This document shows, piece by piece, positions 1 to 5,834 of a DNA stretch of 15,862 nt (positions within the stretch are counted from its first letter, which is position 1; each line of letters begins with the position of its first letter). The DNA is taken from NCBI GenBank assembly GCA_025457845.1, contig JALOTO010000038.1, positions 1 through 15,862 on the forward strand. The letters are read 5' to 3'. The position numbers and the translations under genes were made by a program. The notes beneath the pieces are model-generated. The model did not search any database. It was not told the origin of the DNA and saw nothing but the letters and a program-made list of their open reading frames with translations. Source of the DNA: Thermoplasmata archaeon (GTDB lineage Archaea; Thermoplasmatota; Thermoplasmata; UBA10834).

Positions 1-257
1 ATCCCGAACCTCTGCTGGTCGAACCTTGGGGCCGACGCGACGGCCATCTCCAGGGCGCAGCACATGATGCCGAAGTGCAGGAAGTAGATGGAGTTCCTCG
101 TCGCCCAGTTGAAGAAGTCCTTCGTGACGAGGTCTAGGCCTGCTCCGACCGGCGACTTCCTGAGCAGGTACTCCATCTGCTCGTCGGACCACTTGAGGAA
201 GTCCTTCGAACGGAACATGATGGCCTGACCGGCTGTCGCCCCGCCCTTCTCGTTCAT
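1..257 (-). CDS. nuoB: NADH-quinone oxidoreductase (complex I) subunit B, partial at the left edge
   Basis: Peripheral-arm subunit of respiratory complex I, or of the related archaeal Fpo-type complex; it carries the terminal N2 [4Fe-4S] cluster next to the quinone or phenazine site. Only the first 85 codons are in the window. The visible part contains NSIYFLHFGIMCCALEMA, with the tandem cysteines C66-C67 that are N2 ligands in this family, followed by APRFDQQRFG. The other two ligand cysteines would lie beyond the left edge. The ATG at 257-255 overlaps the nuoA stop codon in an ATGA junction, so the two genes are translationally coupled. An N-terminal stretch of about 45 residues precedes the conserved core. 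The sequence cannot show whether the electron donor is NADH, F420H2 or ferredoxin, because the donor module is outside the window. Confidence 0.93.
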   Translation of the reverse strand, partial: MNEKGGATAGQAIMFRSKDFLKWSDEQMEYLLRKSPVGAGLDLVTKDFFNWATRNSIYFLHFGIMCCALEMAVASAPRFDQQRFG

Positions 258-613
258 ATCCAGACGATCTCCTCCTTCTTCAGGGCGTAGGTGACCCCGA
301 CGAGGAGGGTCCCGAGGAACATGAGGACGAAGGCCTTGGCGAGGTCGCTGATATCGGCGAAGACCAACGCCCAGAGGAGGACGAAGACCGTGACGAGGTC
401 GAACGCGACGAATATGATGGCGTACATGTAGTACTGGAAGTGGAACTGGATCTGCGCGTCGCCTATGGGCTCCTCACCGCACTCGTAGGTGGTCTCGGAC
501 CTGGGGTCGTGCCTATCGGTCCTGAAGTAACGGGATAGGAAGAACACGAGCGTTGGGAAAAGTATCGCTAGGACCGCAAAGACGGCGACGCCATAGTAGT
601 CGTCCGTTAGCAT
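254..613 (-). CDS. nuoA: NADH-quinone oxidoreductase (complex I) subunit A
   Basis: Small membrane subunit (ND3 homologue) at the junction of the peripheral and membrane arms of complex I. It has 119 residues, the usual family length. Three hydrophobic helices are visible at about 8-28, 62-84 and 92-111. The loop after helix 1 has the family signature YECGEEPIG (residues 43-51), including the conserved Cys45. Helix 2 has the conserved acidic residue D72 in AFDLVTVF, but the Glu that normally follows two residues later (FDVE in E. coli) is Val74. It is the first gene of an operon: a TATA box lies about 25 nt before the ATG, which suggests a leaderless or nearly leaderless mRNA, and nuoB follows with a 4-nt overlap. 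Confidence 0.95.
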   Translation of the reverse strand: MLTDDYYGVAVFAVLAILFPTLVFFLSRYFRTDRHDPRSETTYECGEEPIGDAQIQFHFQYYMYAIIFVAFDLVTVFVLLWALVFADISDLAKAFVLMFLGTLLVGVTYALKKEEIVWI

Positions 614-631
614 TGCCCTCGCATCCGCGAC

Positions 632-645
632 AATGTATAAAGCGT
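632..645 (-). promoter_or_regulatory. TATA-box promoter for nuoAB
   Basis: On the minus strand the bases read CGCTTTATACATTG, with an A-rich BRE-like CGAAAAA just upstream. The TATA centre is about 25 nt from the nuoA ATG, so transcription should begin at or next to the start codon. A GAGGG sits only 2 nt before the ATG, too close to work well as a ribosome-binding site, which also fits a leaderless transcript. Confidence 0.6.
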
Positions 646-679
646 TTTTCGGAGTGATGCGTTGTCATGGCTCGGTCAG

Positions 680-692
680 TATGAAAAACATG
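680..692 (-). terminator. Possible T-rich terminator downstream of the zinc-ribbon membrane protein gene
   Basis: On the minus strand a run of five T (complement of 684-688) lies about 60 nt after the stop codon of the upstream gene, in the sequence CATGTTTTTCATAC. Archaeal termination commonly uses short U-tracts without a hairpin. No strong inverted repeat is seen here. Confidence 0.35.
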
Positions 693-746
693 CGAAAGGG
701 AAGGGGTTTTGACCGGGTCCCTGTCGAAAGAGGGGGGGTCGAAGGC

Positions 747-1379
747 TCATCTGAGGCGCGCGCCGCACCGCTGACAGAAGGCGAACTGAGGGTCCGCGGG
801 GCTGCCGCAGTTCATGCAGCTCGTGACCACCGGGGCTCCTTGGGGCGCTCCAGGGGGCGGGGCCTGCTGCATATAGACGGGCGGGGGATAGGCCTGCGGC
901 GGCATCTGGGCGTGCTGGGCGTGCCGTGGCTTGTACACGACGACGAGGACTACTATGACCACGACCACCGCGACCACAGCGACTCCGATGATTATGATGA
1001 TCCACAGGAGGTCCAGCCCAGCGTCCACCAGTTCGCCGAACGGCACCAGCACGACGTTGTAGTTCAGGTCGTTAGTCGTGAATGCCGTGTTCATCCATGT
1101 GAGGACGAACGTGCCCGCTGACGGGGCCTCGAACTGGTCTGAGAAGGAGGTGTCGGTCGTGCTGACGAGCAGGTTGCCCTCCGTGTCCACGGCAGTGAAC
1201 ATCACGTCCAGGTCGGAGTTCCAGGTCACGGTCAGCATGTCACCCTCATCCGCGGAGTAGGACTCGATCAGGAAGTCGAAAGCATCCAAGGTCACTTGGT
1301 CCGCGGCGACGGTCCCCGACAGGGCGACCATCGACAGGGCTAGCACGAGGCATCCGGCCATCAACGAGAGAGACTTCAT
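747..1379 (-). CDS. Secreted or membrane-anchored protein: GOLD-like ectodomain, one TM helix, Pro-rich linker, cytosolic zinc ribbon
   Basis: 210 residues, function unknown. Residues 1-26 form a signal peptide (hydrophobic 5-22, likely cut after VAA). Residues 27-120 are a beta-rich domain; the segment with APSAGTFVLTWMN and NYNVVL resembles the emp24/GOLD-like beta sandwich found in many archaeal and bacterial surface proteins. A very hydrophobic helix spans 124-149 (WIIIIIGVAVVAVVVVIVV), followed by a Pro/Gln/Ala-rich linker (150-184). The C-terminal zinc ribbon has C188-x2-C191 and C202-x2-C205. The start at 1379 is preferred because GAGG lies 9 nt upstream; an in-frame ATG three codons earlier touches that GAGG directly, and the long frame beyond runs back through the promoter into the divergent gene. 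The layout would put the GOLD-like domain outside and the zinc ribbon inside, as in a membrane sensor or scaffold; that role is inference. Confidence 0.85.
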   Translation of the reverse strand: MKSLSLMAGCLVLALSMVALSGTVAADQVTLDAFDFLIESYSADEGDMLTVTWNSDLDVMFTAVDTEGNLLVSTTDTSFSDQFEAPSAGTFVLTWMNTAFTTNDLNYNVVLVPFGELVDAGLDLLWIIIIIGVAVVAVVVVIVVLVVVYKPRHAQHAQMPPQAYPPPVYMQQAPPPGAPQGAPVVTSCMNCGSPADPQFAFCQRCGARLR

Positions 1380-1414
1380 ATGCGGCATCCTCGAGGCATC
1401 GAATGGCTCTCGAT

Positions 1415-1425
1415 GGCTATAAACC
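1415..1425 (-). promoter_or_regulatory. TATA-box promoter for the zinc-ribbon membrane protein gene
   Basis: The minus strand reads GGTTTATAGCC. The centre is about 40 nt upstream of the ATG at 1379, predicting a leader of about 15 nt that contains the GAGG ribosome-binding site (complement of 1389-1392). It lies back-to-back with the promoter of the radical SAM gene within a 109-bp divergent region. Confidence 0.55.
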
Positions 1426-1454
1426 AGCGCGCTCGCGGGACGCGGAAGGGGCAA

Positions 1455-1464
1455 GGCTTTTAAC
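1455..1464 (+). promoter_or_regulatory. TATA-box promoter for the Ta0216-type radical SAM gene
   Basis: GGCTTTTAAC, centred about 29 nt upstream of the ATG at 1489, so the transcript should have only a few untranslated bases. No Shine-Dalgarno sequence is obvious before the ATG, which agrees with leaderless translation. Confidence 0.5.
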
Positions 1465-1488
1465 GCCAGTCCAAGGTACTCCGGACCG

Positions 1489-3195
1489 ATGGGCAGCATC
1501 GACCTGGTCCTACTGCATCCTCCGAGCGTCATGGACTTCAGGAGGCGCACGCAGCTCTCCGGCCCAGTCAGCGACCTCATCCCGTCGACCCCTGTATTCG
1601 AGATGTACCCGATTGGCTTCACCACCATGGCCTCCCACCTCGAGTCCAAGGGATACGAGGTGAGGATAGCGAACCTGGCGACCAGGATGCTCGCGTCCCC
1701 GAGGTTCAATCCCGAGAGGTTCATCAGGTCACTCGACGCGAAGGCCTTCGGGATAGACCTCCACTGGATGCCGCACGTCCAGGGAGCGTTCGAGGTGGCC
1801 AAGATGGTCAAACGCCACCACGAGGGCGTCCCGGTGATGATGGGAGGGTTCAGCTCGTCGTTCTACCACAGGGAGATAATCGACGGCCACCCCGAGGTGG
1901 ACTTCGTGCTCAGGGGCGACTCGACCGAGGTCCCTCTGGGCATGCTCATGGAGAGGATATCGCGGGGGGCGAGCCCCAAGGACGTCCCGAACCTGACCTG
2001 GAGGGACGTGGGCAGGACGGTCGTCAACCCCCTCACGCACGTCCCGGAGACGCTGGACGACATCGAGATAGACTACGGCCTCATGGTCAGGAAGGTCCTG
2101 AGGTACAGGGACCTGGACGGCCACCTGCCGTACAAGAACTGGAAGTCGAACCCGATGTCCATCGCGGTGGGCGTCCGGGGCTGCACCCACAACTGCGTCA
2201 ACTGCGCTGGCTCCTGCGACTCGTTCGCGCGAAATTTCGGAAGGGAGCGGCCCGCATACAGGTCGCCGGAGAAGCTCGCCGAGGATGTCTCGCGGGCGGA
2301 GGAGTACGTGAAGGGGGCCACTTTCGTCGTCGGTGACATCAGGCAGCCAGGGAAGCAGCACGCGACCAGGTTCCTCGACGAGCTGAAGAGGCGGAAGGTC
2401 AGGAACGAGGTCGTCCTCGAGCTCTTCACGCCCGCGGACACCGCCTTCGCCGCGCAGGTGAAGGCGGGGACCGAGAGGTTCAGCATCCAGATGTCCCCGG
2501 AGACCCACGACGACTCGGTCAGACGGGCCCAGGGGAAGCCGTACACCGCCGCCGCCATGGAGAAGACCGCGGAGCACTTCCTGGACGCCGGGTGCGGCCG
2601 TTTCGACCTGTTCTACATGATCGGGCTCCCGACTCAAACCAGCGAGAGCGTCCAGCAGACCGTGGAGTACACCCGCGGGCTCTACCAGAGGTTCAAGGGG
2701 AAGAGGCTCTTCCCGTTCATCAGCCCCCTGGCGCCGTTCATCGACCCCGGTGGGAACGCCTTCGACGACCCGAAGAGGCACGGCTACAGGATACTCGCCA
2801 GAGGGCTCGACGACCACATCGCCCTCGCGTCCATGCCCAGCTGGAAGCACGTCCTCAACTACGAGACCGAGTGGATGACCAGGGACGACATCGCGGAAGC
2901 GACCTACTCCGCCGGCCTCGGGCTGAACTCGGTCAAGAGGGAGATGGGGCTCGTAACCGGCGATGTGGCCGAGGCGACCGAGAGGAGGATCGTCGCCGCG
3001 AGGGAGATGATGCACACCATGGACCGGGTGCTCGACAAGGGCGTCCCGTCGGGGAAGGACCTGGACGAGCTCAGGGAGGCCGCGGCCGCGCTCAACGAGT
3101 CGACAGTCTGCGACAAGGAGGAGCTGGACTGGTCGGAGAGCTCGGTCTACGCGAGCATCCCCAGGATGATCTCCTCGCTGCTGAGGGGACGCTAG
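1489..3195 (+). CDS. Cobalamin-binding domain / radical SAM protein, Ta0216 family
   Basis: 568 residues. The N-terminal part (about 1-200) looks like the Rossmann-type B12-binding domain of this class (VLLHPPS at 7-13, then a fold ending near GGF and LRGDST). The radical SAM domain carries the [4Fe-4S] motif C232-x3-C236-x2-C239 in GVRGCTHNCVNC; a further Cys is at 243. Later conserved-looking stretches include VVGDIRQPG, FSIQMSPETHDDSVRR and FYMIGLPTQT, typical of radical SAM barrels. The whole-protein pattern matches the archaeal family named after Thermoplasma acidophilum Ta0216, whose substrate is unknown to me. By class it should cleave S-adenosylmethionine and may methylate or rearrange an unactivated carbon with cobalamin. 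It is the first gene of a plus-strand group with mobB 51 nt downstream, although mobB appears to have its own TATA box. The start is the first ATG and fits the promoter spacing. Confidence 0.88.
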   Translation: MGSIDLVLLHPPSVMDFRRRTQLSGPVSDLIPSTPVFEMYPIGFTTMASHLESKGYEVRIANLATRMLASPRFNPERFIRSLDAKAFGIDLHWMPHVQGAFEVAKMVKRHHEGVPVMMGGFSSSFYHREIIDGHPEVDFVLRGDSTEVPLGMLMERISRGASPKDVPNLTWRDVGRTVVNPLTHVPETLDDIEIDYGLMVRKVLRYRDLDGHLPYKNWKSNPMSIAVGVRGCTHNCVNCAGSCDSFARNFGRERPAYRSPEKLAEDVSRAEEYVKGATFVVGDIRQPGKQHATRFLDELKRRKVRNEVVLELFTPADTAFAAQVKAGTERFSIQMSPETHDDSVRRAQGKPYTAAAMEKTAEHFLDAGCGRFDLFYMIGLPTQTSESVQQTVEYTRGLYQRFKGKRLFPFISPLAPFIDPGGNAFDDPKRHGYRILARGLDDHIALASMPSWKHVLNYETEWMTRDDIAEATYSAGLGLNSVKREMGLVTGDVAEATERRIVAAREMMHTMDRVLDKGVPSGKDLDELREAAAALNESTVCDKEELDWSESSVYASIPRMISSLLRGR

Positions 3196-3204
3196 GCGCG
3201 GTCA

Positions 3205-3239
3205 TGTTTATCTGTCACGTGTGGCATGAGGGCGGGTGG
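3205..3239 (+). promoter_or_regulatory. Promoter and ribosome-binding site that set the mobB start
   Basis: A TATA-like TGTTTATC is centred near 3209, predicting transcription from about 3234. That is downstream of the first in-frame ATG (3226) but upstream of the ATG at 3247. GGTGG (3235-3239) lies 7 nt before the ATG at 3247. Both signals favour the second ATG. Confidence 0.4.
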
Positions 3240-3246
3240 CGCTGAG

Positions 3247-3972
3247 ATGATCATCGGAATATACGGCTACCAGGACTCCGGGAAGACCGTCCTCGTCGAG
3301 GGGACCATCAAGGCCCTCACCAAGAAGGGCTACCGAGTCTCCTCCATCAAGCACTCGCCCCACAAGAAGAGCGCTGACACGGAGGGGAAGGACACCTGGA
3401 GGCACTGGAAGGCCGGCAGCGACCCCGTGGCATTCTCATCGGACACTGAGACGACGGTGTTCAGGCACGGCAAGATGTCCGAGGAGGATATCGCGAGGCT
3501 GCTTGTCGCGGAGTTCTCCCCCGACGTGGTCATAATCGAGGGGTTCAAGGACGGTTCGTTCCCGAAAGTGTCAGTCGGTGACATCAAGGCGCGGAAGGGC
3601 ACCGTGCTGAGGAGCCCCAGCGTCGACGAGCTGGCGGCCTACATCGAGCGAGGGGTCAAGGTCGAGAGGGCGCTCCAGGGCCTCCCGCGGCTCGACTGCC
3701 ACAGGTGCGGCCTTGACTGCAGGGCGATGGCCGAGGGCATCGCGGACGGGAAGAGGAAGGTCACGGACTGCAGGGAGTTGCCCAAGGTCGACGTCTTCAT
3801 CTCGGCCGGCGGCGAGCGCATCCCTGCCGGGACTTTCGTCGCGGACCTCGTGGACAAGACCGTCCGGGGCCTCATGAGCAGCCTCAGGGGCTACGAGGCG
3901 GGCATGGATGTTGAAATCCGTCTATCGGGGAAGGCCTCACAGACGAAAAGCCGCCGTGGCAAGGGCAAGTGA
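3247..3972 (+). CDS. mobB: Molybdopterin-guanine dinucleotide biosynthesis protein B with a four-cysteine insertion
   Basis: P-loop GTPase that assists MobA in attaching GMP to molybdopterin, used for molybdenum or tungsten enzymes such as formate or formylmethanofuran dehydrogenases. 241 residues from the chosen start, which gives the family-typical beginning MIIGIYGYQDSGKT; the Walker A motif is residues 7-14. IKHSPHKK and VVIIEGFKDG are the expected MobB segments. Residues 151-175 hold C151-x2-C154-x3-C158-x16-C175 (DCHRCGLDCRAMAEGIADG and onward), very like small [4Fe-4S] or zinc modules; this addition is absent from the short bacterial protein. The C-terminal tail of about 20 residues is basic (KASQTKSRRGKGK). 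An earlier in-frame ATG at 3226 is less likely. No molybdoenzyme gene is in the window, so the client is unknown. Confidence 0.9.
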   Translation: MIIGIYGYQDSGKTVLVEGTIKALTKKGYRVSSIKHSPHKKSADTEGKDTWRHWKAGSDPVAFSSDTETTVFRHGKMSEEDIARLLVAEFSPDVVIIEGFKDGSFPKVSVGDIKARKGTVLRSPSVDELAAYIERGVKVERALQGLPRLDCHRCGLDCRAMAEGIADGKRKVTDCRELPKVDVFISAGGERIPAGTFVADLVDKTVRGLMSSLRGYEAGMDVEIRLSGKASQTKSRRGKGK

Positions 3973-4006
3973 CCGGACCCAGACGGGCGTCGCTGCTCAT
4001 GCGCTA

Positions 4007-4113
4007 CATTTATCAGTATCCAAGATATCCTGACGGCCAGGGGACCAGACCGCAGCGGCGGATGGGCGTCGAGCGGCCATGGCCACAGTGACATTCCCGG
4101 AGCGTTGACCTCC
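4007..4113 (+). promoter_or_regulatory. Promoter and leader of the HdrD-like gene
   Basis: The TATA-like CATTTATC (4007-4014) predicts transcription from about 4035, leaving a leader of roughly 79 nt, longer than for most genes here. The leader contains the perfect 10-bp palindrome GGCCATGGCC (4075-4084). GGAG (4099-4102) lies 11 nt before the ATG at 4114, and a TTG at 4105 is too close to it to be the start. No small gene is evident in the 3973-4113 gap. Confidence 0.4.
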
Positions 4114-5271
4114 ATGCGCAAACTCTCAGAGATCGAGAAGGACCTTGACGCCTGCCTGCAGTGCGGCTACTGCCGGGACCCGTGCCCGGTGTACAAGCAG
4201 ATCGGCTGGGAGTCCGCCACGCCAAGGGGCAAGGTCTACGCCCTCAGACAGCTCAAGAACAAGACCCCCGTCGACACCCTCCTCGGGAGGAAGCCGAAGG
4301 TCGACGACAAGCTGATGGAGCGCATCTTCCAGTGCACCTCCTGCGCCGCGTGCGAGCACAACTGCCACGTCGAGATAGACTTCGCCCACCTCTGGGAGGA
4401 GGTCAAGGAGTGGCTGATCGAGCAGGGCTACGGGCCGATGGAGGCGCACAAGAAGATCGCCGAGAAGGTCATGGCCAAGAACAACCCCTTCGACGAGGCG
4501 CCGGCCAAGCGCGGGACATGGCTCCCTCCTGAGATCAAGCTCAGCGACCACCCCGAGGTGGTCTTCTTCACAGGCTGCACGGAGGCCTACAGGATGCAGC
4601 CCCTGGCAGTCGCGACGGCGAAGCTCCTCGACAAGGCAGGCGTGAAATTCACCATCCTCGGCGAGGACGAATGGTGCTGCGGCTCACCCATGCTCAGGAC
4701 CGGGCAGAAGGAGTACGTCAGGAACAAGGTCGCGCCCCACAACGTCCGCGAGATGGACAAGCGCGGGATCAAGGCCATGGTGACGGCGTGCGCCGGATGC
4801 TACAACACCATGAAGAACGACTACCCCAAACTGACGGGGGCGCCGTCCTACAAGCTGTACCATGTCTCCGAGTACCTGGAGAAGCTCATCAAGGAAGGGA
4901 AGCTCAAGTTCACCAAGGAGTTCAAGAAGAAGGTCGCATACCACGACCCGTGCCACCTGGGCAGGCACGCCAAGGTCTACGACGCCCCGAGGAACGTCCT
5001 CAAGGCGATCCCCGGGCTACAGCTGATCGAGACCAAGGCTGAGAAGGAGGACGCCCAGTGCTGCGGCGCCGGAGGCGGGTTCAAGGCCGCGTTCAACGAC
5101 ATGGCCGAGAACGTCGCCGCCGAGAGGGTCAAGTACTTCGTCGACGCCGGGGCGGAGGTCATAGTGACCTCGTGCCCGTTCTGCCAGGTCAACCTGAACG
5201 CCGGCGCGAAGAAGGCGGGGCTGAACATCAAGACGATGGACGCCGTCCAGGTCGCCCTTCAGGCGATCTGA
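4114..5271 (+). CDS. HdrD/GlpC-like iron-sulfur oxidoreductase subunit with two ferredoxin clusters and two CCG domains
   Basis: 385 residues with four metal-binding units in order. Two [4Fe-4S] ferredoxin motifs: C14-x2-C17-x2-C20-x3-C24 (CLQCGYCRDPC) and C74-x2-C77-x2-C80-x3-C84 (CTSCAACEHNC). Two CCG domains: C155-x32-C188-C189-x36-C226-x2-C229, and C280-x35-C316-C317-x36-C354-x2-C357. These spacings fit the CCG motif that holds noncubane [4Fe-4S] clusters in heterodisulfide reductase HdrB/HdrD and relatives (GlpC, LldE, DsrK-type). No membrane helix is seen, so it should be cytosolic or peripheral. It could reduce a disulfide, or pass electrons between a flavoprotein dehydrogenase (GlcD/lactate type) and a membrane carrier. 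There is no hdrE, hdrA or FAD-oxidase gene beside it, so the partner cannot be named. It converges on the Lrp gene, whose stop codon is 17 nt away. Confidence 0.87.
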   Translation: MRKLSEIEKDLDACLQCGYCRDPCPVYKQIGWESATPRGKVYALRQLKNKTPVDTLLGRKPKVDDKLMERIFQCTSCAACEHNCHVEIDFAHLWEEVKEWLIEQGYGPMEAHKKIAEKVMAKNNPFDEAPAKRGTWLPPEIKLSDHPEVVFFTGCTEAYRMQPLAVATAKLLDKAGVKFTILGEDEWCCGSPMLRTGQKEYVRNKVAPHNVREMDKRGIKAMVTACAGCYNTMKNDYPKLTGAPSYKLYHVSEYLEKLIKEGKLKFTKEFKKKVAYHDPCHLGRHAKVYDAPRNVLKAIPGLQLIETKAEKEDAQCCGAGGGFKAAFNDMAENVAAERVKYFVDAGAEVIVTSCPFCQVNLNAGAKKAGLNIKTMDAVQVALQAI

Positions 5272-5288
5272 GCGGCATCGGCCATCGG

Positions 5289-5678
5289 TCAGATGCCCGT
5301 CCACGGGACGCCCTTGTGGGCGCTCATGACTATCTGCGTGTCCGTCTCCTTGATGCCGTCCATCTTGAGGTACGAGTCGATGAACTCTTGGAGCTCGGTC
5401 ATGCCGACGAACAGCGCCACGACCAGGAGGTCGTACTCCCCGGTGACCCTGTAGACCGCTATCACCCGGTTGTGCTTGTTCACGTGCTCGACGACCTTGT
5501 CGAGCTTGTCGGTGACGGTCTTGACATGCACATAGGCCTTGACGGTGTTCTCGATCAGCCTGTAGTCGATGTGGATGGAGAACCTGACTATGATGCCCTT
5601 CTCTATGAGGTTCTTGATCCTGCGCCTGACGGTCGCCTCGGTGACGTCGAGCTTCTTGGCGATCTCGGAGTTGCTCAT
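5289..5678 (-). CDS. Lrp/AsnC-family transcriptional regulator, short at the N-terminus
   Basis: 129 residues; full-length relatives are about 140-160. The recognition part of the helix-turn-helix is present (SEIAKKLDVTEATVRRRI, residues 4-21), followed by a wing and linker and a C-terminal RAM ligand-binding domain (about 45-125) with the typical VIAVYRVTGEYDLLV segment. The first HTH helix is missing. Codons directly upstream of the ATG read in frame RDNAR, which matches the family consensus at this point. The frame stays open for about 20 codons to a TAG with no ATG, GTG or TTG, and helix 1 is not recognisable in any frame. Either the gene lost its 5' end or translation starts at a non-standard codon. 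Two palindromes lie 60-110 bp upstream. The neighbouring uppS is on the same strand but 156 bp away, so this is probably a separate transcript. The target pathway is unknown. Confidence 0.8.
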   Translation of the reverse strand: MSNSEIAKKLDVTEATVRRRIKNLIEKGIIVRFSIHIDYRLIENTVKAYVHVKTVTDKLDKVVEHVNKHNRVIAVYRVTGEYDLLVVALFVGMTELQEFIDSYLKMDGIKETDTQIVMSAHKGVPWTGI

Positions 5679-5738
5679 CCTGGCGTTGTCCCTGCTGACA
5701 CCTCTCGGACCCGAACACGCAGGGGATACTTCAAACTA

Positions 5739-5789
5739 ACGGAATCCGTACCGGAAACTGTCCTCGAAAGACATTTTTCGTATCATACG
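5739..5789. promoter_or_regulatory. Two 11-bp palindromes upstream of the Lrp gene, possible operator pair
   Basis: ACGGA-A-TCCGT (5739-5749) and CGTAT-C-ATACG (5779-5789) are each perfect 5-bp inverted repeats around a single central base. Their centres (5744 and 5784) are 40 bp apart, close to four helical turns, so both would face the same side of the DNA. Lrp-type regulators bind arrays of such sites and often control their own genes. The two sites do not share a consensus, which weakens the case. Confidence 0.4.
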
Positions 5790-5834
5790 TTGATTCTGAT
5801 AACGACCTGTTGGGCGTAACTCGGCGGAAATCGG

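Noticed and set aside
633..3245. Several open frames antisense or out of frame to the membrane protein and radical SAM genes, one over 400 codons long
   Set aside because: They are Arg/Pro/Gly/Val-rich shadows produced by G+C-rich third positions of the real genes; none shows a known motif or a promoter.
3984..4070. Direct repeat GGGCGTCG upstream of the HdrD-like gene
   Set aside because: Eight G+C-rich bases repeated once in a G+C-rich genome is expected by chance and has no further context.
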